DNA from: Poa pratensis
Lineage: Eukaryota; Streptophyta; Magnoliopsida; Poales; Poaceae
Reading direction: 5' to 3'
Assembly: GCA_947311845.1 (NCBI GenBank)
Contig: CAMZMU010000117.1
Coordinates: forward strand, 70,639,885 to 70,703,884
Length of the DNA: 64,000 bases
Position 1 is the first letter of the stretch. Every line of letters starts with the position of its first letter. The position numbers were made by a program, and so were the translations under genes. Positions 22,951 to 33,058 of the stretch are shown piece by piece. The notes below the pieces were generated by a model. That model made no database searches. It was not told the origin of the DNA and was given only the letters and a program-made list of their open reading frames with translations.

Positions 22951-23091
22951 ACTCCATAGAGAAATAAGTGCAGGAGAAAGGTTCAACAAAACGGAAGCTA
23001 CAGATGCCAACAGATGGAAAAAGTATGCACGACCTGCAACCAATGCGAATATAGTGCACATAAAATGTATTGCATTGCCATAAATGATCTA

Positions 23092-23184
23092 CTCCCTCCG
23101 ATCCAAATAAAGTTTCACAGCTATATGTAAGAGTTGTACGTATTAAGTTGTTTCCTCCCGACTCTTTATCTGGATCGGAGGGAG
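23092..23184. mobile_element. Stowaway MITE, 93 bp, complete
   Basis: The terminal inverted repeats CTCCCTCCGATCCAAATAAAG and CTTTATCTGGATCGGAGGGAG are flanked by TA duplications (23090-23091 and 23185-23186). It is inserted in element C. Confidence 0.9.
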
Positions 23185-24159
23185 TATAATCAAATATATA
23201 CTACTCAGTCCAACTATTATGCCGTATTCCTGCTCTAGAGAATACTAGTAAGTATACCCAACAGGTTAGCACTGAGTCTGAGTCAACCAAAAACAACATG
23301 CATTAAAACCAGGGTAGCGTAATTGAAGTGAGTTACTGCCTTTTGGTCAAGTCCTTATGACACGCACACATGTTTCTACAATGTTGAGCATTACCATTGC
23401 AAGCATTGTACGAAGCAAAACAAAACTGAAACTCAATAAGCCACAGAGCAGTATCATCTACGTGCCACTTATATAAGCTTTCTTTCATTCAATCTACTAA
23501 CTAACATATCCAACACCGTGGTGAAGATGGAAACATCACATAATATTGTTTAGATAAGCTCCAAGGAGTGACTTATTAGCCGAATGAGAGTTCATGAGTT
23601 CAGTGGAGTCTTTCGTCTCGCGATACTGATAATTAGCCGAATGAGAAGCAAAACCAAACTTCCAAAAATACCGTAAATTTGATTATTTGAATACCAAATG
23701 GAACAAATGCAGGTTGCTAAACTTTGGCTAAAGAATAAAGATAAAAGATCTTTATATTGTGTTGACTGGTTGTTAGACATCTGAGAGCATTTGCAAGTCC
23801 AAATAAAACTTTCCTAGAAAATAAATAATGATGAGAACCAAATTATTCTTCCGCGTGGCAAAAATAGTTATAGCGTGTGAATACATGTTCTCTATGGTAA
23901 GAGCGAGAAAAACCTAGTTATCTCACTTGAAAACAGAAGGTATAATGTACAAATGATAGCAGCCTACAAAAGATTTAGCACATGAAACAAATAAATATAG
24001 AAAGTACAAGGGAAGACATGAAACTAGCCAACATTTTTAGATTACATACGTGTACAACACGGGGACTCCAGATAATATTTTAAGAGCAATGCAAATTATT
24101 AAATCACTGTAACTATGATTGAAAGACTAAAATGGTTAGGCATTGGAGCAACAGTGATC

Positions 24160-24545
24160 CCGACCTTTAATTGCATTTGGAGCCAGCTATTTGCACAAAC
24201 TAATGGCTTAAAAGACAAATGGGGGCTACTTCTTCCCAAGTACCATTAGGCAACACAAAATGGTGTAGTGCAGAATAAGGTAAGTAGAACTTGTAAAAGC
24301 TATCTGATCAAGTTCAACAAAAGGGAAACAACAGTCATGAGAACCATAGCTGCTGAAACATCAGTGATCATCCAAATTCACAGACAAATAGCTTATAAGC
24401 CCAATGGGGGCAACTTCTTCCCAAGTACCAACAGGCAATCACAAAATGGAGTAATGCAGAATACCAGAGAAACAATGGTAAGTAAAACTTGCACACGCTA
24501 TCTGATGAAGCTAAACAAAACAGAAGCAACAGTCATATGAACAAT
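24160..24545. repeat. About 183-bp direct duplication
   Basis: The block around ATGGGGGC.ACTTCTTCCCA occurs near 24220 and 24403. Neighbouring words (GTAAGTA.AACTTG, GCTATCTGAT.AAG, AACAGTCAT) are in the same order, with a partial third start. Divergence is moderate. Confidence 0.7.
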
Positions 24546-25754
24546 AGCTGCTAGAGCGTCAGTGACCATCAAATTCAGAACAGCCAAACAGTTTGCTTCA
24601 AACAATACCTGCAGGCTCTGCACTCGCGACTTCAAACAATACTTGCTTCAAACAAAACATGCAACAGTAATGCCTCGGTATAGCCTTTCAGAACAGTTTC
24701 CTTCTCACTCTAGAAACAAGCAAACACATGACACCATGGAAAGTCCTTAGATAACTGAGAGGTTGCTCCCAGGCCAGTGAGAAATGCTTGTTCGGAATAA
24801 CAGGAATGTAATTGGTATGATAACAATCACAAAGGTTGTGGGATACCTGGTTTACCTGATTATTTTTCGATGGAAAGCGCATGGAATCATCAGGATCTGT
24901 AAAATACAAGGAATCACCAGGTAGGAGCATCACATAATTTATTCACATGTGAGTTGCTAAATACAATGCCAACGAAGTTAGAAAACACTTCATTTACAGG
25001 GTAAAGAACTAGCACGGATCAAGCACAATGGTACCTACGAATTTGCCTGAAAATCTGATGGAATAAACACAAAAAATGCAAGTACGAAAAAAACTGAGAA
25101 ATTAGTATGCACCAAAGGAGGGTGTATCTTCAGGAAATAGTAAATGGTTGAGAAAACCTGGGTGCTAACTCAGTTTAGGTAATTTTATTTTCTAATCCCA
25201 TTTTTTAAGATTTTGTCAAAACTGGGAACAGAATGCAAATATGGGGGCATTAATAGGCTTCAAAACTATGCGATGGATGAGGACATCCTATGAACGCTGG
25301 TATGACCTTTCAGACTTTCAGAACCAAATAATTGGTAAACGCTAAAAATCCTCATAAAACACATGCATCCAAACGAACGCTCAGCACTGGAATTTACTGG
25401 CAATAGATAAATTGGTCCTTCCTCTCAGTTAATTATTGACTAGGTGCCACTGCACTAAACTCCACGACCCGATGTCGTTTTTATATTAGCGAACAGGGAT
25501 TGACTTTTGCCAGGGAGCATTGCGACGACACTCAAGTCTGCACCAGGGCTGAAAAACGCACGACGTGCCACTGGAATGACCGAAACAGCTGACGAATCAA
25601 ACATCTTCATTCTTCATATATGCATATATTTGAAATACGGAATCGCGAAGCATCCCATCCAATTTCCCGCTGGCTCTATGTGGACGTACGGCTCCGCGAA
25701 CTTATCGTGTAACAGGATAACGACCGGAAATTCGAAATCGTTTGACCCGTAGCA

Positions 25755-26440
25755 ATGTCTACGAGATTACGGCGAAACCCTAGCCCAAACGTCGAGCCAC
25801 GCGGAAATTTTGGACGGGAATCGATGCGGCACGGCATCCGCGGCACAAACTCCGAAGCCTATTTTGAAAAGGGACCGGGGGGATTCGCGTACCGGTACGG
25901 CCGTAGTGACCCTCGCCGCGCGAGCGGGGATACCGGCGCGAGGTCGGGGAGGAGGAGGCGGACGCGCCCGACGCGGAGGAGCCGGAGCCCGTCGGGGAGG
26001 GGGGGTCGGGGCCGAGCACAGAGGCGAGGAAGCGGCCGGCGCCGCAGACGAGGCCCGCGAGCCACCCGCGAAGAGGAGGGGACGGTGGCGGCGGTGGGGA
26101 GGCGCCTCCGGACGGCGACGGGCGGGGGTCGGTGGGGGGCGGGCAGGTTGAGGCTATAAGCGGGTGGGGCGGTGGCCGATTCGGGCGGCTCGGCTTGGTT
26201 TGAGGGAGGGTGGCGGTGGTGGATTGGGGGCGGTGCTAATTTGGGAAACGCGAGGGAGGGAGACGGTGGGAGGCGGAGGAGGAGGATGGTGAGGCGTGGA
26301 GAAGAAGAAGACGCCAAGGGAGGGGGAAAGGGGAAGAGGAGAACGTGTCCTCTCGTCAGTTAATTTTCTGCATTTTTCCTCTCTCGTTTGTGCGTTTGTT
26401 TGGAAAAAAATCCGCAAGGATCGTAAATAAGCATGCAAGC
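25755..26440 (-). other. GC-rich exon-like block in element C
   Basis: The block is strongly GC-rich and open in several minus-strand frames that give proline- and arginine-rich translations. Its composition resembles a grass first exon with leader, and it lies upstream, on the minus strand, of the three captured exons. No frame shows a recognisable domain and no donor could be chosen with confidence. Confidence 0.35.
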
Positions 26441-26794
26441 GGCCGGTCCAACGAACAGGGCGGACGTCCGCTAGGCACGGCTGTTAGTTCATATCAGCAA
26501 CCTGATAAGCTAATTGTTAAGCGAATCGGTTAAATACGAAATGTGGTGGACACATATTTTAGTCGAAGCGGGCGTCCGTCTACATGCCTAATCGTAAATT
26601 ATCCCCGCGTACGCTCGACGTGACACGGGAGGCAGTTTGAACAACCGAAATCTGGAGCGATGCTAACAGTTCCGAGGATGGTGGAATTGTTTTGGGCAGT
26701 TTTTCGAGAATTCCTTTTGCTTTTGCTTCTGATCATGTCTGACATGCTTGCAATTATATGATACATATTTCTATATTAAGCATGTATTGAGTTT

Positions 26795-27052
26795 TAGGGG
26801 CAACTTGATAAATGCCCCTAAAGACCCCATCTTTTGGGGCACTTGGATAAATGTCCTAAAAGACCCTACCTATTGGGGCACTTTATCAAAGTGCCCTTAA
26901 AAGACCATGCATATTGAGGCATTTCGAAAAAATGACTTTATAAGTTAAGTTTTTAGGGCACTTTGATCAAATGACCTCTTTTAGATACAATTTGGGGCAT
27001 TATAAAAAATGCCCCTAACAAAGTGCCCCAATATCCATGCCGTCCACTAGTG
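26795..27052. repeat. Right subterminal repeats of element C
   Basis: Words such as GGGGCACTTTGATAAATGCCCC occur in alternating orientation, matching the left zone, and end at CCACTAGTG. Confidence 0.85.
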
Positions 27053-27055
27053 TCA

Positions 27056-28320
27056 GTTCGTGTTCACGGCTGCCGCACAATTTTATACGTGACCCAGCGT
27101 CTCCGTACGTGAGAGCAGTCGCGCACCTCTTTTTACCCAAAAAAAAAAAAAAAGCCTCGGCCAGCATCGCGCGCATCCGCGACCACAGAATAACAAGTGC
27201 CTCGTCGGTCGGCAACTAGCTAGCTAGCGCGTGCAGTGTGGTGTACTGGTGGCGTCTGCTTGCCATGGGACTCGTGCGTGTACACCCGGGCCGGCCGTGC
27301 AGTTCACCATGAGCTGCAGCGGTAGTCCATCGCGCCCGGCAGTGTCAGTTCACCCGCCTGGACGCCAGCGCGCACAGCTCTCGACCGACCGCACGACACT
27401 CCCTCGACGACCTCTCCCGCGCCGCCGCCGGAAATGCCGGCGGGCCAAGCCCTTCTTCGGCGCCGAGATCTGGTGGCGGCGGAGGATCTTCCCGATGGCC
27501 CGGCGGTCATGGTGAGGTGCGGCGACGCATCCTCGCTCTCTACCGATGGCGCGGCCGCGTGGTGCGGCGGCTCCTGCCAGATGCAATCTGGCTTTGGTGG
27601 ATTTCAGGGCCTGGCCGTGCTGCTCGTGGCGGATCTGAAGATGGCTGGCGGGGGCATCGTGCTGGCCGTGGTTCTCCGTCAATGGTGCTGTTCGGAGGTG
27701 GTCTGCTGGCCACGGCGGCGTCCCCGCGTGGTGCGGGTGTGCATCTAGGTGGCTTGGCGGATTCCTGACGCTCCGCTCGTGTGACTACGGCTGGTGGTCA
27801 GTTGGTGGTCTAGCTCAGATTGGAGGCGGCAAGGCACGACCAGGTGAAAGCTTGCTGCCGGCTTTTGCCGGAGCTGACGACGATGACGTCCGTGGACGCC
27901 ACTACCTTCTTGAAGGCGTTGTCGTGGTGCGATGCCTTTTGCTCCATTCGGTGGCGGCTCCGGGGGAAACCTCAAACCCGTTGGGTTGGCTGATGTCGGC
28001 GCTCGCATCGTGCTTGGAGTTGTGACTGGCTAGAGGGACCAATGGAGGGTGCTTGAAACACTTCATCGTATTTGGACGTAAGGTTTTGTATTAAATAACA
28101 TACTAAGTTTCAGGCTGGGAGAACTTTTGCCTGCCTCCATTCATCTTCGTTGGATCGTTTTTGGAAGGCCCAGGTCGGGCCAAAGTCCAGGCGTGACTTT
28201 GAGGTTCAACGTCACTCAAGCTGAGTCCGACTTAAAGGGAAAGACCCGTCAGATCATTTTTAATAATTTATGTCAACTTAATTGACTTAAATTACTCTAA
28301 CTTGGATTACAAACTAATAC
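27056..28320. other. Unassigned DNA between element C and the MITE cluster
   Basis: 27056-28050 is GC-rich and open in several frames without a recognisable domain. A run of 15 A at 27139-27153 interrupts it. From 28050 the sequence is AT-rich. It could be part of an old retroelement, but nothing shows a boundary. Confidence 0.4.
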
Positions 28321-28322
28321 TA

Positions 28323-28559
28323 GTCGTTCCATCACAGTTTATAAGTCACGCAAGTAGTTTAAGAACACACTTTAACCAATAATTTAGTCAACAAAAATTA
28401 AATTTTATATCACAAAAATTATATCATTAAAAACTTCTTTTTGATATAAATCTAATGGTATAATTTTTGTTACATATAATTTATATTTTGTTGACCAAAT
28501 TTAATGGTCAAACTTTTTCTTAAAGTGCATGCGTACCTTATAAACTGTGATGGAGGGAG
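28323..28559. mobile_element. Stowaway-type MITE, 237 bp
   Basis: The ends are GTCGTTCCATCACAGTTTATAAG and CTTATAAACTGTGATGGAGGGAG in inverted arrangement, with TA on both sides. The centre (AAATTTTATATCAC.. against ..ATAATTTATATTTTG) is also self-complementary. Confidence 0.85.
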
Positions 28560-28826
28560 TAGTAAAAGCTACTCCATAACAAATAATTATGAGCGAATGA
28601 TAACACTAAATTATCATAAAAAATTGTGACCATAAAGTAGTAGTAACTTTTCTGTTGCATATTCTTGTATGTAGACAGTAGTCATGCAAATCCGTTACTT
28701 TCTCTGTAATGAAATCTATGGATTTTCTTGTTTTGACCTTATTCAAACTATCTTAAGTTTGGCCAATTTTATAGAGAAGCAAGCCAACCAAAAGTTATTT
28801 TTCGTAGTGTACTTATTTATGTTCTA

Positions 28827-28950
28827 CCCCCTCCATTCTAAATTAGATGACTTTCTATTCATCCACATGTGGATGTATCTATACATATAACATGTCTAGA
28901 TACATTCACATGTCGATAAATAAAAGTCATCTAATTTGAAACGGAGGGAC
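28827..28950. mobile_element. Stowaway-type MITE, about 124 bp
   Basis: CCCCCTCCATTCTAAATTAGATGAC is inverted as GTCATCTAATTTGAAACGGAGGG. The TA duplication is clear only on the left. The internal CACATGTGGATGTATCTA is mirrored. Confidence 0.8.
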
Positions 28951-29112
28951 TTGTTGTTGGTACTATTCTAAGTTTCGTCAAAGAGCAAATTCGAGCCTCA
29001 TGACACTTACACACCCACAGTAGAATGTGGGAAAAATATTTTGATTTTTTTGTGCAATTTTAAAATTTCATTTCAAATACGTATTTAAAATTCAAGAACT
29101 TAATTATATATA
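28951..29112. other. Spacer between MITEs
   Basis: Short AT-rich sequence in which nothing is identified. Confidence 0.5.
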
Positions 29113-29205
29113 CTCCCTCGAATCCCAAAAAACACCGGAGAGGATACGTATTGGTGGTGCTGGCTATGTTGTTTCTTCCCGACAATTTTTATGGACCGGA
29201 GGGCG
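29113..29205. mobile_element. Stowaway-type MITE, 93 bp
   Basis: CTCCCTCGAATCCCAAAAAA and ..TTTTTATGGACCGGAGGGCG are inverted ends with TA on each side (29111-29112 and 29206-29207). It has the same length as the element at 23092 but is more diverged. Confidence 0.75.
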
Positions 29206-29465
29206 TATAATTAATGTCATGAAAATACCGAACAACTTTTCACATATTTTATATCAAATATTTCAGTGAACTGCAAAGTATCATATTTAAAGGTTATTAG
29301 GTTAGACAGAAAAAAAGGAATTGTTTGAGGGGAAAAAGGTTAACACGGATTTTGATGCACCTATGAACAGGTCAAACAGGGGGTGTACTTCACAACCTTG
29401 GTCAAACTAAAATACTTAACTTGTCTCAGAAAAACATAGAAATCCATTTATTCTGAGCTGATGCA
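29206..29465. other. Intergenic spacer
   Basis: AT-rich sequence with no identified feature. Confidence 0.5.
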
Positions 29466-29591
29466 GACTAGTTAAGGATGTTCATAGTGGAGAGTTACTT
29501 AGAGAAGTTACTACTCTATGTTACTACCTCCACAGAAAAAAGTTAATTAATTAGCTTGTAGACTCATATTGCATTGGAATGTGTGAAGTTA

Positions 29592-29862
29592 GACTAGTCA
29601 CAATGGGAGTACCATATACTAGTATCATGCACATGATACTAGTCTATGTTACTACCTCCACAATGGATAGTAACATATTTGTGGTATCATATAATACTAC
29701 ATTTATTAGTTTGTAGACTCATATTGCATTGGAATCCATTATGTTACGGTATCTACCTATGATACCACTATCACCTCTCTCTTCATTAATTGCAGTGTCA
29801 TGTCATCTTTTTGTCAACATGGCATCCATGATACTACCTATGATGCCCCATTGTGACTAGTC
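29592..29862. mobile_element. Tourist-type MITE 1, 271 bp
   Basis: GACTAGTCACAATGGGAGTA is inverted at the right end as CCCCATTGTGACTAGTC. TTA duplications lie at 29589-29591 and 29863-29865, the target preference of PIF/Harbinger elements. Confidence 0.9.
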
Positions 29863-29865
29863 TTA

Positions 29866-30129
29866 GACTAGTCACAATTGGGAGTAATTTAGACTAGTAA
29901 CATGCATATGTTACTACTCTAAGTTACTACCTCCATAGTGGGGAGTAACATGTGTGTAGTGTCATATTTAATATGTTATACACTCATCTTGCCTCGAAAT
30001 GTGTGATGTTATGGTAACATAGCTAGTTACCACAACCATCTCTCTCCTCATTAATTACCCGCCACATCAGATTTTTTTGCTTATGTGGCACTGATGTTAC
30101 TTCTATGTTACTCCCCATTGTGACTAGTC
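29866..30129. mobile_element. Tourist-type MITE 2, 264 bp, adjacent to MITE 1
   Basis: GACTAGTCACAATTGGGAGTA is inverted as TACTCCCCATTGTGACTAGTC. It shares one TTA (29863-29865) with MITE 1 and has TTA at 30130-30132. The shared TTA means one inserted into the target site of the other. Confidence 0.9.
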
Positions 30130-30352
30130 TTATGTTAACTACCTATGTTGTCCACTTCTCTCTCTTCATTAATTACATGACACATCATAATTTTTATCTA
30201 TGTGGCATCTAGTATGTTACTAGCTATGTTACTCCCACGATGGCTAGTCTAAATGAAATGATGAAAATATAGGAATACTAGGCGATAGTAGATTGGAAGG
30301 GCTGAAATCGCATAAATTTGTAGGGATTTAAGGAACATAAAAGGCTGCATAC

Positions 30353-31295
30353 CTTAAGCGAAAGTTTCTTGAGGAAAGGCGCGGCTTCCAGGACAAAAAG
30401 AGTCCAGACCATTTTCTGAGTGTCCAGGTCGCAGAGATGAATAGCTCTCAGGTTACTGAACGCGGGGAAGAGCTGTCCTGGATACCCATAGCAGTAATAC
30501 AAATGATGTGACGAGAGGCTTACGTCCTGCAGACAAGGAACATTGCCAAACCGCACCAGGAAGATCCCGAGCAAGAGATCAAAGCTGTCATCGCAGAACA
30601 GCCGCTCCAGTTCCGGGAGGCTGGTCAGCTCGACTCCTGGGTACAAGGAATCACGGATCTCCAAGGCCCGGAGCAAGGAGCTGGGAGCGTCTATCCGCAG
30701 GCTGGGGCCTTGGAAGCTAGAGCCGCCGCAACGGATCAAGCACAGGAGCTCAAGCTGGTTGCAGGCGTTGAGGATGGCCAGGATGTCCGAGTCTGTAAAG
30801 CTGATGTTTTGCAAGGTGAGGCTCGTGAGCCTGCCGACAGCGACGGGGCAAGCGGTAAGAAACGCCATGAGGCGACGTCCAAACACAGCATGGCGTACAT
30901 GGCTGACCCTGTAGAAAGGGTAACTCCAGACGCCCTGTGGCGGCGCCGCCGCTGTCGACGATGGCGTCTCCGATGGAGCGCAGGTAAGTCCATGAGGTAG
31001 AACGCGAGGCGCAAGCTCTTGATATGGTCCGCTGTTTGGTGGGAGCTAGGAACCACCTACCTAGAGGCGTCGGTGTACGTCGTCATGGCATGGTCCTCCG
31101 TGTGAGGAGAGAAATCGCAGCAGTGCGGTATAATGTCAGCGACGTCGATGTCGAGATCGGAGAGCAGGCGAGGGAGGAGCCTCAGTCGTCTCGCGAGGGC
31201 GCCGACCCTGAAGGTGCTGCGCAGGTCGAGCAGCTGGAGGACGGCGAGGAGGACATCGTCTGGGAGCGCGCTAAACCTATCGTGGTGCTTGTTGA
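30353..31295 (-). pseudogene. F-box/LRR protein gene, 5'-truncated by CACTA B
   Basis: F-box proteins of this type recruit substrates to SCF ubiquitin ligases. Reading leftwards from 31295, the sequence opens with NKHHDRFSALPDDVL, then LLDLRSTFRVGALARR and LDIDVAD, the usual F-box start of the grass F-box/LRR/FBD family. After a stop and several frame changes (about 31060, 30990-30970 and 30910-30890) an LRR-like part follows: LTSLTLQNISFTD, LELLCLIRCGG, and LERLFCDDSFD. The exon ends at KKLSLK with a donor (GTATGC) at 30352. Downstream exons are not found; MITEs lie there instead. The original start codon is absent because CACTA B begins immediately upstream at 31296. It is very likely a pseudogene. 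Confidence 0.8.
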
Positions 31296-31570
31296 CACTG
31301 GTAGAAAACAGGGCTTCCATTTGGCCGATTTGTCCCGGCCGAAATTAGAACCGGAACTAATGGGGCCATTAGTTCCGGTTCGAATGGCCAGGGCGTCGGA
31401 GAGCACCAGTCCCGGTTCGTAAGGAACCTTTAATGCCGGTTCGTGTAACGAACCGGTCCTAAAGGGTTGCTGCCGTGGTCGCAGACGTGGGGCCCGCACG
31501 AGCACGAACCGGGACTAAAGATAGCCCTTTAGTACCGGTTCGTGATACGAACCACGAACTGGTACTAACG
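31296..31570. repeat. Left terminus and subterminal repeats of CACTA B
   Basis: Repeats of TTAGT.CCGGTTCG and CGAACCGG.ACTAA alternate in orientation. The array ends at a TATA-like CCCTATATCATC (about 31575) that is followed by a likely leader exon. Confidence 0.85.
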
Positions 31571-32070
31571 GGTTCCCCTATATCATCTTCTTCCACCCGA
31601 GGCCACTCCATTTTTCCTGCTCGAAACTTCACCATTTTTCTCCTCTGTTTCCTCTCCCAAGCTCTAGTTCATCTCCATTTTTTCACACCATTTGTCAAGA
31701 TTGACGGCACCCCATCTATTCAAGTGTTAGCAACTTCATCCTTTCTTCCGGCGTTGCTACTTTAGCTTATTTCATTGCTAGTTTAGCTCATTTCATTTTT
31801 GTAGTGCTAACTAGGTGTTTGATGAAATGTCTAAGTTAGAGAGTTCATTTTTTTATATGCATTTTGAGCTCAAATTAATTTATGATTTGTGGTTTTTAGT
31901 GTCGTCTCATCCCCGTCCTCACCGCCGTCGATAGCCCGCGCCGTCCCGTCACCGGCACCACCTCGGTGAGCCTCTTGTTTTTTATATGCATTTTGAGCTC
32001 AAATTACTTCTATGATTTAAATGCATAGTTATCACTTGTATAATTTTCTTATGTTTTTTTATATGTATAG

Positions 32071-32526
32071 TGTCATGGTTTTGATATCCGTCCCCGTCGG
32101 CCCTCGTCCGGTCTATGATTCGGATGTGGTATATTTTTATAACTATTTGTTTCATTTCGTGTTTATAACAATTATGCCTACCAAATTGACATAGATTTTT
32201 TTATCTAGGAGGTAGTTGAACCGGAAATTCCAACCGACCCTATTGTCGAGTTTTTTGAAAAAGAAAACAATGATTTGAAAGCAAAATTGAAAAGAAGTGA
32301 AGATCTTCATCTACAATGCCTAGAAGAGAAGATGAAATTGGAGTTCGATCTTGCCGACGTCGTCGATAAACACAAAATCCAGATGGATACAATGCGCTTG
32401 AAAATTAGAAAGATTAGAAAATATGTCATTCATAAAGAGGCTTGATATTATCATGCTGTTGGTTCAATAATTAACTTAGTTGCGATTTTGATCGCATTTG
32501 TTGTTGGGTTTAAATTCTTTAGATAG
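32071..32526 (+). CDS. Small coiled-coil protein with C-terminal membrane segment, encoded in CACTA B
   Basis: Two exons are visible. Exon 32071-32128 has acceptor ATGTATAG, ATG at 32075 and donor GTG/GTATAT. Exon 32209-32526 has acceptor TATCTAG. They join in phase: MVLISVPVGPRPVYDSDV then EVVEPEIPTDPIVEFFE. A charged coiled-coil follows (EKENNDLKAKLKRSEDL to MRLKIRKIRKY). After HKEA an in-frame TGA (32443) precedes a hydrophobic stretch (NLVAILIAFVVGF) that ends in KFFR and TAG at 32524. From memory of similar Triticeae proteins, the TGA stands where Trp (TGG) is expected. Without it the protein would be about 123 residues with one membrane helix. A leader exon at about 31900-31965 (donor CTCG/GTGAGC) probably precedes it. 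Its role in transposition is unknown. Confidence 0.6.
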
Positions 32527-32687
32527 TTGTATGTTAGTTTCAATGTATGTTTTATGTGAACTATGTATTGTATTTGGTCACTACTCTACTTTGGTTTTAA
32601 TGTGATGAACTTGTATTAATTAATTTGGTCACTATTATATATTCATTTTTGTAGTGTAATGGTTTTTGATATATTTATATAATGCAG

Positions 32688-33058
32688 ATGAGCCGGCAAT
32701 GGATGTACGATGACCGACGTTGTCCCGACTTTATTAATGGCATGCATGATTTTCTCCGTGTGGCTGAGACAAACAAGCCGCCGAATGGTTTTATTTCTTA
32801 TCCATGTAGTGTTTGTAAGAATACGCAGGATTACTCTACCTCAAAAATCATTCACGTCCACCTGTTGCTGTCCGGTTATAATTGTTGGACCAAGCACGGA
32901 GAAAGAGGGGTTATAATGGAAGACAATGAAGAAGAAGAGGATAATGACAACTATCCTATTTCACGGAAGACGGTGGTACTACAATGGGGGAAGACGAAGC
33001 TGAAGAAGAGCAAATTGTTGATGAGCCCGATGATGATCTTCGCCGGGCCATTTGTGAT
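32688..33058 (+). pseudogene. CACTA B TNP2 transposase, N-terminal exon up to the retrotransposon
   Basis: The ATG at 32688 follows a splice acceptor (ATAATGCAG). The start MSRQWMYDDRR, followed by PCSVCKN and HLLLSGYN.W..HGE, is the transposase-associated zinc-binding domain that opens TNP2 proteins. One frameshift near 32960 is needed to reach the acidic stretch (GEDEAEEEQIVDEPDDDLRRAI). The exon is cut at 33058 by the LTR retrotransposon and resumes at 40026. Confidence 0.85.

Larger units (their letters stand above)
22500..24896 (-). pseudogene. Captured host-gene fragment: three phase-compatible exons
   Basis: On the minus strand three exons with proper splice signals join in one frame. 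Exon 24896-24856 (acceptor TTTTACAG, donor CAG/GTAAAC) encodes ..PDDSMRFPSKNNQ. Exon 22757-22700 (acceptor TATGCAG, donor ATG/GTACTA) encodes ENHFSLLQRSITDVMNTQD plus a split Gly codon. The last exon, 22597-22500 (acceptor CCCAG), encodes VDEATAQDFMPDATDEC and ends LLSSF then TGA. The reading frame and splice phases agree, so this was probably a real gene. I do not recognise the protein. A GC-rich block at 25755-26440 may hold its 5' exon. It lies wholly inside CACTA-like element C, which suggests transduplication. Whether it is transcribed is unknown. Confidence 0.55.
21913..27052. mobile_element. CACTA-like element C, non-autonomous, 5.1 kb, with captured gene exons
   Basis: The left end begins CACTACGTCATGG (21913) and the right end inverted begins CACTAGTGGACGGCATGG (27052). 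The 3-bp duplication TCA lies at 21910-21912 and 27053-27055. Both subterminal zones (21945-22265 and 26795-27045) are built from inverted AAATGCCCCAAAA and TTTTAGGGGCATTT words, unlike any flanking DNA. No transposase is encoded. The terminal inverted repeat is poor beyond CACTA, so the call rests on target duplication, CACTA ends and the shared subterminal repeats. Confidence 0.75.
29466..30249. mobile_element. Outer Tourist-like MITE split by two inserted relatives
   Basis: The left half (29466-29591, beginning GACTAGTTAAGG) and right half (30133-30249, ending GATGGCTAGTC) together make one copy of the same family as the two inner elements. The halves separate exactly at TTA, where the inner elements lie. 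Its own outer ends are diverged and its duplication is not clear. It abuts the 3' side of the F-box gene remnant. Confidence 0.65.

Noticed and set aside
27231..28008. Host gene in the GC-rich block
   Set aside because: Several frames are open to similar extents, no domain or splice structure could be recognised, and an A15 run interrupts it.
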